This document shows, in pieces, positions 19,230 to 27,903 of a DNA stretch of 64,000 nt. The notes below the pieces were generated by a model. The model worked only from the letters and a program-made list of their open reading frames with translations, had not been told where the DNA came from and did not search any database. Within the stretch, counting starts at the first letter, position 1; every line of letters begins with the position of its first letter. Origin of the DNA: Alphaproteobacteria bacterium (GTDB taxonomy: Bacteria; Pseudomonadota; Alphaproteobacteria; Micavibrionales; UBA2020); the NCBI GenBank assembly GCA_025934695.1, contig JAICWS010000001.1, positions 1,083,301-1,147,300 of the forward strand, given 5' to 3'. The translations under genes were made by a program, and so were the position numbers.

Positions 19230-20183
19230 ATGAAATGGACCTTCGCGCGTCAGGCCGCATCGCCGAGCCAGTCCGCAGCGCCCGCGGTCACGGTTCCGTT
19301 GGCCGTGCCACCGGGAAAAACGCGCGCCGCGGAAGCGTACCTCACCTGGGCGGGCCTGAAAGTCATCACAAACCCTGACGGCACGATTGAGGCGCGCGGC
19401 GACCTCGATATCGGCGCGAAGAATTTCGAGGAACTTCTCGATCTGTCCTTCGTCACGCTCATCGGCAACTTCAACTGCTCGACAAACAAGCTGACCTCGC
19501 TCGAAGGCGCGCCCTGCGTGGTCACGGGCGACTTCCGCTGCGCGAACAATCTCCTGACGTCGCTGACAGGCGCGCCGCGCCGCGTGGGCGGCAGCTTCGA
19601 CTGCAGCAACAACCAGATTACGTCGCTCGAAGGCGGCCCGGCGGAGGTAGGCCAGCAGTACCGCTGCGCCACGAACAAGCTCACGACGCTCAAGGGCGCG
19701 CCGGCGACGGTGAATTGGGGTTTCGAATGCGAGGAAAACTGGCTGACAACGCTCGCGCATGCGCCACGGCATGTGGGCCGGTCTTTCAACTGCTCGGACA
19801 ATCTCCTGACCTCGCTGGAGTACGGGCCGGAAACTGTCGGCAGCAATTACATCTGCAAGGGCAACAAACTCGTCAACCTCGCGCATGCGCCGCGCATTGT
19901 CCCCTACATGTTCAACTGCGCCGAAAACGGCCTGGAAACCCTGGCCGGCGGCCCCGAGGAAGTGAAAATCTTCGCCTGCAAGCGCAACCGGCTCGCCAGC
20001 CTCGCGGGCGCGCCGCGGCGGTTTGAGGAGCTCGTCAGCGACTTCGGGACGTTCCGGTCCTGGGAGCACATCCCCGCCGCGCACCGGCAGCTCGACGACG
20101 CCGGCGTGCGCGACGCTGTCACACTGCACGGCACGATCGCCGTGCGCCGCGCGCTCGCGCTGAAAAGGAACGCGCACCCATGA
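19230..20183 (+). CDS. Leucine-rich-repeat protein with C-terminal tail motif, 317 aa
   Basis: Nine repeats of about 21 residues with the pattern FxCxxNxLTSLxGAPxxVG fill residues about 80-265. They follow an N-terminal cap and end in a C-cap (SDFGTFRSWEHIPAAHRQL). The repeat type is the short Cys/Asn-ladder LRR seen in phage and bacterial proteins, usually a protein-binding scaffold. There is no signal peptide. The C-terminus (AVTLHGTIAVRRALALKR) is a variant of the tail found on several unrelated neighbours. The gene follows a structured leader and overlaps the next LRR gene by 4 bp (ATGA). Confidence 0.88.
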   Translation: MKWTFARQAASPSQSAAPAVTVPLAVPPGKTRAAEAYLTWAGLKVITNPDGTIEARGDLDIGAKNFEELLDLSFVTLIGNFNCSTNKLTSLEGAPCVVTGDFRCANNLLTSLTGAPRRVGGSFDCSNNQITSLEGGPAEVGQQYRCATNKLTTLKGAPATVNWGFECEENWLTTLAHAPRHVGRSFNCSDNLLTSLEYGPETVGSNYICKGNKLVNLAHAPRIVPYMFNCAENGLETLAGGPEEVKIFACKRNRLASLAGAPRRFEELVSDFGTFRSWEHIPAAHRQLDDAGVRDAVTLHGTIAVRRALALKRNAHP

Positions 20184-21196
20184 AAACGGTTTTTTCCCGC
20201 AAGAGCCGGCCCCCGCTCAGCGAGGCCGAGGCGCTCTTTCTCAAGCTCGGCATCTTCTATGACAAGGACGGCGACAAGCTGATCGTCCGGCAGAGCCTCG
20301 ATCTGCACGCCAAGGGGCTGGAGCGCCTGCCCGACCTCTCCTGCGTCGAGGTTCAGGGCGACTTCGACTGTTCCGACAATCAGCTGACCTCGCTCGCGGG
20401 CGCGCCGAAATACGTGCGCGGGAATTTTTCCTGCCGGATGAACAAGCTCGAAACGCTGGAAGGCGGCCCGCAAACCGTCGGCGGCGATTATAATTGCGCG
20501 GGAAGCCAGCTGACGAGCCTGAAGGGCGCGCCCGCCGCGGTCGGCGGCGACTTCATCTGCACGCTCAACCGCCTCTCCTCGCTCGAATGCGCGCCGCGCG
20601 CGGTCGGGAAAAGCTTCGACTGCTCCGCCAACCGCCTCACCTCGCTGCTCCATGCGCCGGAACAGGTGGGCGCGGATTTCCGCTGCGACCACAACCGGCT
20701 TGAATCGCTCGAACACGCGCCGCCCATCGTGCCGGGCAGCTTCGACTGCTCGCTGAACGCCTTTACCTCGCTTCAATATTGCCCGGCGGAGGTCGGCGGC
20801 GACTTCATCTGCACCCACAATAACGTGGAGACGCTGGCCTTCGGCCCGTCTCGCGTCGGCGGCGGCTATAATTGCGCCAACAACAAGCTGAAGACCTTGG
20901 AACATATCCCTGCGCAGATCGGCGGCGGGCTGACATGCCGCTCGAACCTGCTTTCGTCGCTGGAATATGCGCCACAAATGGCCGCCGACGCTGTGATCAT
21001 CTGCACCGATAATCCCCTTGTCACGCTGCATGGCGCGCCTGCGGCCTTCGGCAGAATCGTCTGCGACTTCGGCGAATTCACGTCATGGCAGGGCGTGCCC
21101 TTGAGCCTGCGCGAATTCTCCGACCGGCACGCGCGGGACGCGACCGTGCTGAAGGACGCGCTGCCGGTCAGCCGGCCGATCTCCCTGAAGCACTGA
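20180..21196 (+). CDS. Leucine-rich-repeat protein with C-terminal tail motif, 338 aa
   Basis: Eleven 21-residue repeats of the same FxCxxNxLTSLxGAP type (about residues 60-290), the same N-cap (GLERLPDLSCVEVQGDF) and C-cap (CDFGEFTSWQGVPLSLREF). It ends DATVLKDALPVSRPISLKH, one of the clearest examples of the shared tail. It is translationally coupled to the 19230 gene and probably arose from it by duplication. The three-repeat protein at 29900 has the same caps. No enzyme domain is present, so it likely acts by binding a partner. Confidence 0.88.
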   Translation: MKTVFSRKSRPPLSEAEALFLKLGIFYDKDGDKLIVRQSLDLHAKGLERLPDLSCVEVQGDFDCSDNQLTSLAGAPKYVRGNFSCRMNKLETLEGGPQTVGGDYNCAGSQLTSLKGAPAAVGGDFICTLNRLSSLECAPRAVGKSFDCSANRLTSLLHAPEQVGADFRCDHNRLESLEHAPPIVPGSFDCSLNAFTSLQYCPAEVGGDFICTHNNVETLAFGPSRVGGGYNCANNKLKTLEHIPAQIGGGLTCRSNLLSSLEYAPQMAADAVIICTDNPLVTLHGAPAAFGRIVCDFGEFTSWQGVPLSLREFSDRHARDATVLKDALPVSRPISLKH

Positions 21197-21206
21197 AGCG
21201 AAATCG

Positions 21207-21271
21207 TTTCCTGTTTGGAAATTTCTTCTTGACGTATGTTTCCATTTTGGATACATTGGTTTTCATGGAAA
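21207..21271 (+). promoter_or_regulatory. Promoter with three palindromic sites
   Basis: TTGACG (21229-21234) and TACATT (21252-21257) are 17 bp apart. TTTCCTGTTTGGAAA (21207-21221), TTTCCATTTTGGATA (21239-21253, inside the promoter) and TTTCATGGAAA (21261-21271) are related palindromes. This looks like a promoter controlled by a repressor binding repeated TTTCC-N5-GGAAA sites, ahead of the small-gene operon at 21291. Confidence 0.6.
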
Positions 21272-21290
21272 CGTAGGAGGACAACGAGTC

Positions 21291-21572
21291 ATGCAAACGC
21301 CGCTTCTGGAAGATTCTGAAAGTCCCGCCCTGCCCTCAACCGCCGACGCCGTCGCGGAAATCACGAAAGACATGGCCAATAGCGCGCGCATGCGGCGCGT
21401 GGGGCGCATGTGCCTTTTGGCCGCGCTGATGCGCCTGTCGGATGAGATCGAGGAAATTTCCGACGTGCATGCACCCGCAATCGCGAACGCGCCCGCTGGC
21501 GTCGCCGCCGAAATGCGCCAGCTGAGGCGCGCGGCCTTTGACGCCATCGCCGCCCTCAAGCGGGAGGGGTAA
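21291..21572 (+). CDS. Hypothetical protein, 93 aa
   Basis: Unrecognised helical protein. The TAGGAGGACAACGAGTC stretch gives a ribosome site before the ATG at 21291. No signal peptide or membrane helix. It is the first gene of a tightly spaced run of four small genes (21291, 21577, 21759, 22157) with gaps of 4 to 62 bp, presumably one operon under the operator-rich promoter. It could encode the regulator of that promoter, but no helix-turn-helix is evident. Confidence 0.6.
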   Translation: MQTPLLEDSESPALPSTADAVAEITKDMANSARMRRVGRMCLLAALMRLSDEIEEISDVHAPAIANAPAGVAAEMRQLRRAAFDAIAALKREG

Positions 21573-21576
21573 ATCC

Positions 21577-21738
21577 ATGAACAGGTTTCCCCGTCACGCG
21601 GCCTGCCTGTGCGGGCTCTGCGTCCTTTGCCTCGTGCTCGCCTTCGACCTGCTGCTCGTGCGCGCTCTCGTGATCGAAAGCGACTTCCAGCGCGAAGGTT
21701 TTTGCCAGTTCAACGCCTCCGCCGGCGATTGCCGCTGA
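21577..21738 (+). CDS. Small membrane protein, 53 aa
   Basis: One Cys/Leu-rich transmembrane segment (residues about 8-32; CGLCVLCLVLAFDLLLV) after a basic start, then a short polar tail with two cysteines. It begins 4 bp after the preceding stop with GGGAGGGG upstream. Could be a signal-anchored inner-membrane peptide. Function unknown. Confidence 0.6.
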   Translation: MNRFPRHAACLCGLCVLCLVLAFDLLLVRALVIESDFQREGFCQFNASAGDCR

Positions 21739-21758
21739 ACAAAAGGAGTACGCTGCCG

Positions 21759-22094
21759 ATGACGCAGGATAACGTCATTCACATCCATTCATTGCGCGTG
21801 TGGGAACGGCTCAATCCGCCGCCCCTTCCCTACCCGCACGAAACGGTGCCGGAATATGACCGCCGCTGGTCGCTGTGGGCCGGGCAGCGCAACGCCGCGA
21901 TGCAGCGCGACCCCGACTTCATCGCCGATTGCCGCGCCCGCGCGCAAGCCGAGCAAAAGCGCCACAAGCGCATTGCAGGCCTGCGCCTTTTCGCCGGCCG
22001 CATCCTTCACCGCATCCCCGACGCCGAGCGCGGCGGTCCTGCGGACAAGCGGCGATGGGAACCGGAAAGTGAATACCTGCACAGCGGCGCGTGA
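21759..22094 (+). CDS. Hypothetical protein, 111 aa
   Basis: Unrecognised soluble protein, rich in Arg, Trp and Pro (residues 10-40: VWERLNPPPLPYPHETVPEY). A basic helical stretch follows at about residues 60-85. AAAGGAG sits before the ATG at 21759. Third gene of the small-gene operon. Confidence 0.55.
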   Translation: MTQDNVIHIHSLRVWERLNPPPLPYPHETVPEYDRRWSLWAGQRNAAMQRDPDFIADCRARAQAEQKRHKRIAGLRLFAGRILHRIPDAERGGPADKRRWEPESEYLHSGA

Positions 22095-22156
22095 ACCATC
22101 ATCCTCTCCCTCTGGGAGAGGAGAAGAGCACCAAAGTTTTAAAACAGGAGCACATA

Positions 22157-22429
22157 ATGACTGTCACCCTTCCCACCCGCACTTTCGATTTCTTCGTCGT
22201 GAAGGACGACAATGGCATCGCCGCGCTGCCGCGCTGGCTAAAGCAGCGCGTCTATACCGGCTGGCGCGACACGCTGAAGGACAAGAACGGCCGTCCGCTG
22301 GTGGGTCTGCGCGACGGCGAAGAGCGGCGTGGCCTTATCCTCTGTGTCGCGCAGGAACTGCTGCCGCGCGTGGTCGAACTCGTGCGGGCGCACCAGGTGC
22401 CCGATCCTTCGCTCACAAAGGGACTATAA
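22157..22429 (+). CDS. Hypothetical protein, 90 aa
   Basis: Unrecognised small alpha/beta protein: FDFFVVKDDNGIAALPRWL, then GLRDGEERRGLILCVAQELL. AACAGGAG precedes the ATG. Last gene of the operon. It lies next to a lower-GC patch that probably has another origin. Confidence 0.55.
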   Translation: MTVTLPTRTFDFFVVKDDNGIAALPRWLKQRVYTGWRDTLKDKNGRPLVGLRDGEERRGLILCVAQELLPRVVELVRAHQVPDPSLTKGL

Positions 22430-22576
22430 ATTTCTTATACCTCTTCCGCGTTGGAACAGCCGGTGTCCGCCGTGCGTAGGCGACTTAAGTCCTTTAGCTT
22501 GAGAACTGCTTATTCTGAGCTACCAATGGCCCGCACCCGAACTTTTTTCTCTTACTGCAGAAGTATTTAGATACCC

Positions 22577-22629
22577 TTCTCATGTTATGAGAAATAAGTA
22601 TTGCAAATGTCGCGCCGCATCAGTACAAA
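22577..22629 (+). promoter_or_regulatory. Palindrome and sigma-70-type promoter
   Basis: TTCTCAT-GTT-ATGAGAA (22577-22593) is a perfect palindrome. Eight bases on, TTGCAA (22601-22606) and TACAAA (22624-22629) are 17 bp apart. They precede the two-gene unit at 22660. The rest of 22430-22659 is AT-rich with no gene. Confidence 0.55.
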
Positions 22630-22659
22630 ATCTAACAGAGCGTAAATTAGGGGATTTTG

Positions 22660-23088
22660 ATGTCCAATACCGAAAAATTAGCCAACTTGATGGCCGAAAT
22701 TCTTGCTCTAAAATCCCCAGGCATTGACCAGCAGCGACAGGAACAGATCTCGAGCTTCATCCAAACGACGGTGAATGGAGATGCGTTGCAACAATATGTG
22801 ACGTTCATCGCAAACCTGTCCAAGGACAAGCAGGGTGCATTAGTCTATGCGCTCACAAACAGAAGATTAATTCGTATCGATATTGACGAAAAGGAAATTA
22901 ACTCTTCCAGTCATTTGCTTGGGACGATGACGGGAGTCAATCGACGACTGATTGACGGAAACCGCATGTTTGTTGAAGTCGCGTTTCAGAGTGGCACTGT
23001 TGGGCTCCAATATTCCGGGGAAAAGAAAATTACCGATTTTTTCCAAGCGGTAGAACAATCGCGTGTTGGAGCTGCGGGCAATGGCTAA
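22660..23088 (+). CDS. Bacterial PH-like domain protein
   Basis: 142 residues. The second half (ALVYALTNRRLIRIDI, then FQSGTVGLQY and ITDFFQAVEQ) looks like a bacterial PH domain, with the strand-turn pattern and closing helix typical of the fold. The first 60 residues are helical. Such domains are often membrane-associated adaptors of stress or phage-related functions. GGGG precedes the ATG at 22660. The next gene overlaps by 8 bp. Codon use is AT-richer than in the neighbours, which suggests acquisition. Confidence 0.6.
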   Translation: MSNTEKLANLMAEILALKSPGIDQQRQEQISSFIQTTVNGDALQQYVTFIANLSKDKQGALVYALTNRRLIRIDIDEKEINSSSHLLGTMTGVNRRLIDGNRMFVEVAFQSGTVGLQYSGEKKITDFFQAVEQSRVGAAGNG

Positions 23089-23425
23089 AAAGGGGGATGA
23101 TCTTCCTACAAGCTATGACCGTTCGCTCGTTGATAGTGTGCGCACTGAACTCGACACTAAAATCGACGGTAAAGTCACGTATACCGTGTTCTTCTGGATA
23201 CTTGGCATCATTGTCACGGTTTTTGGCATCGTTGTTACAATTGTTCTAAACGTATTTGGTCATATTTTTACTGAAATGGATAGTTTTGATAAGAGATTGT
23301 CGTCGCTCGAAACTCGCACAACTGTCATTGAGACAAAGGCGGAGCAACAGCATCAATATTCTCCCTCTCCGCAGCAATCACAGTTGCCACAACCGTCACA
23401 GTCACCCATTCAGCCTCCCAAATAG
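23081..23425 (+). CDS. Single-pass membrane protein with coiled coil
   Basis: 114 residues: a charged N-terminus, one transmembrane helix (about 33-62; TVFFWILGIIVTVFGIVVTI), a short coiled coil (MDSFDKRLSSLETRTTVIET) and a Gln/Pro/Ser-rich tail. The ATG at 23081 lies inside the end of the PH-like gene, so the two proteins are probably made together and may interact at the membrane. Function unknown. Confidence 0.6.
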   Translation: MAKKGDDLPTSYDRSLVDSVRTELDTKIDGKVTYTVFFWILGIIVTVFGIVVTIVLNVFGHIFTEMDSFDKRLSSLETRTTVIETKAEQQHQYSPSPQQSQLPQPSQSPIQPPK

Positions 23426-23486
23426 ATCGGAACCACAGTTTCCGTACTGCCGTTGACGTGCGTAACCCTTCTCAAGGAGATTTGTC

Positions 23487-23930
23487 ATGCTCGTCAAAGA
23501 CCTCATGGTGGTCGATCCCGAACTGATTCACCCCGACGCCAAGCTGGCGGAAGCGGCGAAAAAAATGGCCGAGCTTGACTGCGGCGTGCTGCCCGTGGGC
23601 AACGACAGCCAGCTGGCCGGCATCATCACGGACCGCGACATCGTCATCCGCGCGATCGCCAAGGGCAAGGACCCGGCCAAGGAGCGCGTGGCGGATTACA
23701 TGTCGCGCGGGCTGCAGACCTGCCGCGAGAACGATACCGTGTCGGACGCCGCCGACATCATGAAGACTGCGCGCGTCAACCGCCTCGTCGTCCTCAATGC
23801 GAACAACCGGATTTGCGGCATCCTGACGCTGGGCCGTATCCTGCGCAAGGAACAGGACGCCGACCAGATCGCCCATGTCGTCGCGACAGTCGCGGCCGGC
23901 CAGGCGAACGGCAGGAGCATGCGCCAGTAG
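23487..23930 (+). CDS. CBS-domain protein
   Basis: 147 residues with two CBS motifs (about 5-60 and 75-125), including VGNDSQLAGIITDRDIVIRA and VNRLVVLNANNRICGIL. Paired CBS domains form a Bateman module that binds adenosyl nucleotides and senses energy state. No other domain is attached. AAGGAG precedes the ATG. The stop is 2 bp before the likely start of the FtsH gene, so it may regulate or simply accompany that protease. Confidence 0.85.
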   Translation: MLVKDLMVVDPELIHPDAKLAEAAKKMAELDCGVLPVGNDSQLAGIITDRDIVIRAIAKGKDPAKERVADYMSRGLQTCRENDTVSDAADIMKTARVNRLVVLNANNRICGILTLGRILRKEQDADQIAHVVATVAAGQANGRSMRQ

Positions 23931-23934
23931 TCCC

Positions 23935-25797
23935 GTGCCCGCACCCGAGAAAAAAGCGCCGTCGATCCACCTCGGGTACTTCCTGACGGCGCTGTTCCTG
24001 CTGCTGATGGCGCGCGACCTGTTCCTCGACCGCTCCGTCGCGACCATCCCCTACAGCCAGTTCCAGGAAAACCTGGCCGCGCATAACCTGCGCGACATCT
24101 ATGTCGACGACCAATATATCTACGGGCATTACAAGGCGGCCAAGGACGGCAAGGATGAATTCGTCACGCCGCGCATCGACCCGCAGCTGGCGGCGGAGCT
24201 GTCGAAATACGGCGTGCCGTTCCAGGGCGTGGTGCACAGCCACTTCTGGTCGGGGCTGCTGGGGCTGCTGGGGCCGATCCTGTTCTTCTTCCTGATCTGG
24301 TATTTCGGCATTCGGCGCCTCGCCGAAAAAGGCGGGCTCGTCGGCGTCAGCCAGAACAAGGCGAAAATCTATGTCGACACCGACACGGGCGTGACCTTCG
24401 CGCAGGTCGCGGGGGTCGACGAGGCCAAGGCCGAGCTGCGCGAAACCATCGATTACTTAAGCAACCCGAAGGATTACGGGCGCCTGGGCGCGCGCACGCC
24501 CAAAGGCATATTGCTGGTGGGCCCGCCCGGCACCGGCAAGACGATGCTCGCCAAGGCGGTGGCCGGCGAGGCGAAGGTGCCGTTCTTTTCCATCACCGGC
24601 GCGGAATTCATCGAGATGTTCGTGGGCGTGGGCGCGGCGCGGGTGCGCGACCTGTTCACGCAGGCCAAGGCGCAGGCGCCCGCGATTATCTTCATCGACG
24701 AGCTCGACGCGCTGGGGCGCGCGCGCGGCGGCGCCGGCTTCATGGGCGGCCACGACGAGCGCGAGCAGACGCTGAACCAGCTGCTGGCCGAAATGGACGG
24801 CTTCGATTCCAGCGAGGGCGTCGTCATTATCGCCGCCACCAACCGCCCCGAGGTGCTGGACGCGGCGCTTCTGCGCGCCGGACGCTTCGACCGCCAGATC
24901 CTCGTCGACCGGCCCGACCGCAATAGCCGCCTCGCGATCCTGAAGGTCCACGTGGAAAAAATCATCGTCGCGCCCGACGTCGACCTCGACAAGATCGCGG
25001 CCACCACGACGGGCTTCAGCGGCGCCGACATCGCCAATCTCGTGAACGAGGCCGCCATCCAGGCCACGCGCCGCAAGGCCACCTGGGTCGGCATGCAGGA
25101 TTTCAACGCCGCGATCGAGCGCATCGTGGCGGGGCTCGAAAAACGCTCGCGCCTGCTCACGCCCTTCGAGCGCCGTGTCACCGCCTTTCACGAGCTCGGC
25201 CATGCGCTCGTCGGCCTCGCATTGCCCGGCGTCGACGAGGTGCACAAAGTCTCCATCGTTCAGCGCGGCATCGGCGCGCTCGGCTATACCATCCAGCGCC
25301 CGGCTGAAGATCGCTACCTGATGACCAAGGAAGAACTCACCAGCAAGATCGCCGTGCTGGTGGGCGGGCAGGCGGCGGAGATGCTGGTCTTCAACCATAC
25401 CTCGACGGGCGCGGCCGACGATCTCGCCAAAGCGACCGACATCGCGCGCGCGATGGCCACGCGCTATGGCATGGATGAAAGCCTGGGGCATGTCGCCTAC
25501 GACGCGCCCCATCAGCGCTTCCTCGACGGCGCGCCCGAAGGCATGATGCGCGCCTGCAGCGAGAGCACCAGCCAGCAGATCGACGTGACCGTGCGCCGCA
25601 CCATCGACGAAGCCTTCGCGCGCGCGACGAAGATATTGCAGGACAACCGCGACATCCTCGACGCCTGCGCCGAAGAGTTGCTCAAGACCGAGACCCTCGA
25701 CGAGGAGCGGCTGAAAGAACTGACCGTCAACCTGCACATCTTCTCCCCCTCCCCCGGCGAGCCCCCCGCCCACGAACAGCCGCCGGTGGTGCATTAG
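23935..25797 (+). CDS. ftsH: ATP-dependent zinc metalloprotease, FtsH family
   Basis: 620 residues from a GTG at 23935, chosen because the frame has no ATG near the N-terminus. Two transmembrane segments (about 13-32 and 105-130), AAA+ domain with Walker A GPPGTGKT (about 196-203), Walker [12 protein letters not shown] and the second region of homology, then the M41 protease domain with HELGH (about 419-423; the common form is HEAGH). FtsH degrades misfolded membrane and short-lived proteins. Pairing with a CBS protein instead of tilS or folP suggests an accessory copy, as in stress-tolerance islands, not the housekeeping gene. Confidence 0.93.
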   Translation: MPAPEKKAPSIHLGYFLTALFLLLMARDLFLDRSVATIPYSQFQENLAAHNLRDIYVDDQYIYGHYKAAKDGKDEFVTPRIDPQLAAELSKYGVPFQGVVHSHFWSGLLGLLGPILFFFLIWYFGIRRLAEKGGLVGVSQNKAKIYVDTDTGVTFAQVAGVDEAKAELRETIDYLSNPKDYGRLGARTPKGILLVGPPGTGKTMLAKAVAGEAKVPFFSITGAEFIEMFVGVGAARVRDLFTQAKAQAPAIIFIDELDALGRARGGAGFMGGHDEREQTLNQLLAEMDGFDSSEGVVIIAATNRPEVLDAALLRAGRFDRQILVDRPDRNSRLAILKVHVEKIIVAPDVDLDKIAATTTGFSGADIANLVNEAAIQATRRKATWVGMQDFNAAIERIVAGLEKRSRLLTPFERRVTAFHELGHALVGLALPGVDEVHKVSIVQRGIGALGYTIQRPAEDRYLMTKEELTSKIAVLVGGQAAEMLVFNHTSTGAADDLAKATDIARAMATRYGMDESLGHVAYDAPHQRFLDGAPEGMMRACSESTSQQIDVTVRRTIDEAFARATKILQDNRDILDACAEELLKTETLDEERLKELTVNLHIFSPSPGEPPAHEQPPVVH

Positions 25798-25812
25798 GCG
25801 CGCCCCCCTGAA

Positions 25813-26134
25813 CCACCCCGACGAAAGTCGGGGTCCAGTTCCTGTAACTTCTACCTCATAAATTCAGCGATAGTAATTTTATAAACTGGACCCCGACTTC
25901 GCCGGGGTGGGACACGTTCACACCACCCCGGCGAAAGTCGGAGTCCAGTTCATTTAACTTCTATCTCATAAATTCAACGATAGAAGTTGTATAACTGGAT
26001 CCCGGCTTTCGCCGGGATGGAATACATTGGCGCCACCCCGACGAAAGTCGGGGTCCAGTTTATAAACCCACTACCTCGATATTTTGATGAGATAGAAGTT
26101 CTATAACTGGACCCCGACTTTCGTCGGGGTGGGA
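25813..26134. repeat. Three REP/MITE-like units upstream of the GIY-YIG gene
   Basis: Units at 25813-25911, 25923-26021 and 26033-26134. Each begins CCACCCCGACGAAAGTCGG or a close variant, reads GGGTCCAGTT, and ends with the inverted copy AACTGGACCCCGACTTTCG plus GGGGTGGGA. The centres vary (TTCTACCTCATAAATTCAGC in two, CTACCTCGATATTTTGATG in the third). Each unit is about 100 bp and could fold into one long hairpin. Confidence 0.85.
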
Positions 26135-26153
26135 CGAATGGTATGCTGGCTTC

Positions 26154-26444
26154 ATGAATCAACACTACGTGTACATCACCGCGAGCAGGCGCAACGGAAC
26201 GCTCTACATCGGAAAGGCAGCCGACCTGGTCCAGCGCATCTGGCAGCATAAGGAACATGCCGTTAAGGGCTTTACCAAGCGTTACAAGGTAACGATCCTC
26301 GTTCATTACGAAGTCTTCGACAGCCACGAAGCCGCTTTGCGGCACGAAAAGCAATTGAAGGAATGGAAGCGAAAGTGGAAGCTTGAGCTTATTGAGAAGC
26401 ACAATCCCGACTGGAACGACCTTTACGATGAAATTACAAAGTAA
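26154..26444 (+). CDS. GIY-YIG nuclease family protein
   Basis: A 96-residue single-domain GIY-YIG nuclease. YVYI and LYIGKA form the name motif (residues 5-8 and 17-22); R29 (in VQRI) and E66 (in HEKQLKEW) fit the catalytic Arg and Glu. The family cleaves DNA in repair, homing and mobile elements, and these short forms are mostly uncharacterised. The ATG is six bases from a TATGCT hexamer and no ribosome site is seen, so the mRNA may be leaderless. Three repeat units lie on each side, suggesting a link with their spread or upkeep. Confidence 0.9.
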   Translation: MNQHYVYITASRRNGTLYIGKAADLVQRIWQHKEHAVKGFTKRYKVTILVHYEVFDSHEAALRHEKQLKEWKRKWKLELIEKHNPDWNDLYDEITK

Positions 26445-26452
26445 AGCACGGC

Positions 26453-26774
26453 CCACCCCGACGAAAGTCGGGGTCCAGTTCATGTAACTTCTACCTCATA
26501 GATTCAGCGATAGTAATTTTATAAACTGGATCCCGGCTTTCGCCGGGATGGAACACACTTGCACCATCCCGACGAAAATCGGGGTCCAGTTCCTGTAACT
26601 TCTACCTCATAAATTCAGCAATAGTAATTTTATAAACTGGATCCCGGCTTTCGCCGGGATGGGACACGTTCGCACCACCCCGGCGAAAATCGGGGTCCAG
26701 TTATAAACTTCTATCTCATTAAAATATCGAGGTAGTGAGTTTATAAACTGGACCCCGACTTTCGTCGGGGTGGA
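26453..26774. repeat. Three REP/MITE-like units downstream of the GIY-YIG gene
   Basis: Units at 26453-26552, 26564-26664 and 26675-26774, of the same class as 25813-26134. The last has the centre of unit three in reverse orientation. Substitutions in one arm are often not matched in the other, so the units have diverged. Confidence 0.85.
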
Positions 26775-26907
26775 ATAGCTGCAAGTCCTCCGCCATGACT
26801 GGATCTTTGGGGGAAGCCCCGCGCAAGAGACAGTTGAAGCTTTGCCAAAGCGGCGGTATGTTCATGGCCTTGCAATCGCCTTTGCCGTCCCGTGTGGAAC
26901 GCCTGAG

Positions 26908-27654
26908 ATGAAAAAACAAATCGGAAATTCCATCCAGTATCTCACCTCAAATTATGGGAAAATGTATCCCAGGATACTGAAATCGCTGCATGAATATTTC
27001 GATCGCCGCCGGCCCGGCATCGGTATGAAGCAGGTGCCGAAACCCCGCGCAGCATCGCCCGCTGCGCCGCGGGCCGCGCTGAAAAAGACGCGCGAACCGC
27101 GCCTCACGCTGCAGGCCATGCTCAACAAGGGCCCCGAGTGGCTGGGCGCTTACCTAAGCCCTTTCGAGGCCGGGCATATATCTCCGCACTCGATGGCGGG
27201 GATCGAGGCGGGCGCGACGTCGAAGGCGCGCACGCAGAAGAGCCTCCCCTGGGCAGACATTGCCGTGCGCGCGGCCGCCCTGCATGCGGCGGAGGATAGC
27301 GGCCGGCACCGCACCGCCGTGCTGATGAAAGCCATGGCCTTGCGCGCGGAATTCATCGCGCGCGAGGGCGCCAAGCCCGGCCACCTGGTGCTCGACCCCG
27401 CGCATATCACCCGCTGGTTCCGCGCCGACGCGGAATTCGACATCAAGACCGCGCTCGAAAAATCCGCGCGCTGGCGGAAAACGAAGCTGATGGAGCTGCC
27501 AAAAGACCAGCTCGCCGCAGCGCGCGATGACCTGTCGAAGCTCCGCCATCTCAAGGGGCGCATCGGCGTACTGAAGACCCTGGCCGATGCGCGCGCCCTG
27601 CAAGGCGATGCCGAACTGGCAGAGTGGATAAAGATCCGCGACCAGATCATCTGA
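26908..27654 (+). CDS. Hypothetical protein, 248 aa
   Basis: I do not recognise this protein. It has a basic Pro/Ala/Arg-rich linker (about 42-75), then a helical domain (about 75-248; WADIAVRAAALHAAEDSGRH, KTALEKSARWRKTKLMELP). No signal peptide. The ATG at 26908 is favoured; an upstream in-frame start at 26842 is possible. The last 30 bp of the gene are duplicated just after the coding region at 28328, showing local rearrangement. Confidence 0.65.
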   Translation: MKKQIGNSIQYLTSNYGKMYPRILKSLHEYFDRRRPGIGMKQVPKPRAASPAAPRAALKKTREPRLTLQAMLNKGPEWLGAYLSPFEAGHISPHSMAGIEAGATSKARTQKSLPWADIAVRAAALHAAEDSGRHRTAVLMKAMALRAEFIAREGAKPGHLVLDPAHITRWFRADAEFDIKTALEKSARWRKTKLMELPKDQLAAARDDLSKLRHLKGRIGVLKTLADARALQGDAELAEWIKIRDQII

Positions 27655-27655
27655 T
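27624..27655. repeat. Short direct repeat, copy 1
   Basis: GTGGATAAAGATCCGCG, a CC(A/G)GATC core and ATCTGA occur here at the end of the 26908 gene and again at 28986-29016 across the end of the 28328 gene. Confidence 0.7.
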
Positions 27656-27675
27656 CCGACCGGACCATCTTTCAT

Positions 27676-27704
27676 TTGACATAATACCGGAGAATCGGTA
27701 TTAT
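27676..27704 (+). promoter_or_regulatory. TTGACATAAT-class promoter
   Basis: TTGACA (27676-27681), 17 bp with TAAT and GAATCGG, TATTAT (27699-27704). The closest to consensus of the five. The 200-nt leader to 27904 has a perfect GAACCC-TCGC-GGGTTC hairpin at 27723-27738 and no other gene. Confidence 0.75.
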
Positions 27705-27903
27705 GAACTTGCAGCGTTGCAGGAACCCTCGCGGGTTCATGTGCCGGATTGCTTTTTGAGGCCATCGTTTCGTGTCCGGGGTCCCACAGCAACGCTCCAA
27801 AACGACCGGGAACTCTTGTTCCGGGTTGTTTTGCGCCTCGATCTTTTCTTCGAGCCATCATCCCCGGACGTTCCCCAAAAAAACGTTTTCAGAGGGATAA
27901 AAA

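Noticed and set aside
25813-26774. CRISPR array
   Set aside because: The repeats are about 100-bp palindromic units with variable centres and no regular short spacers, and no cas genes are near.
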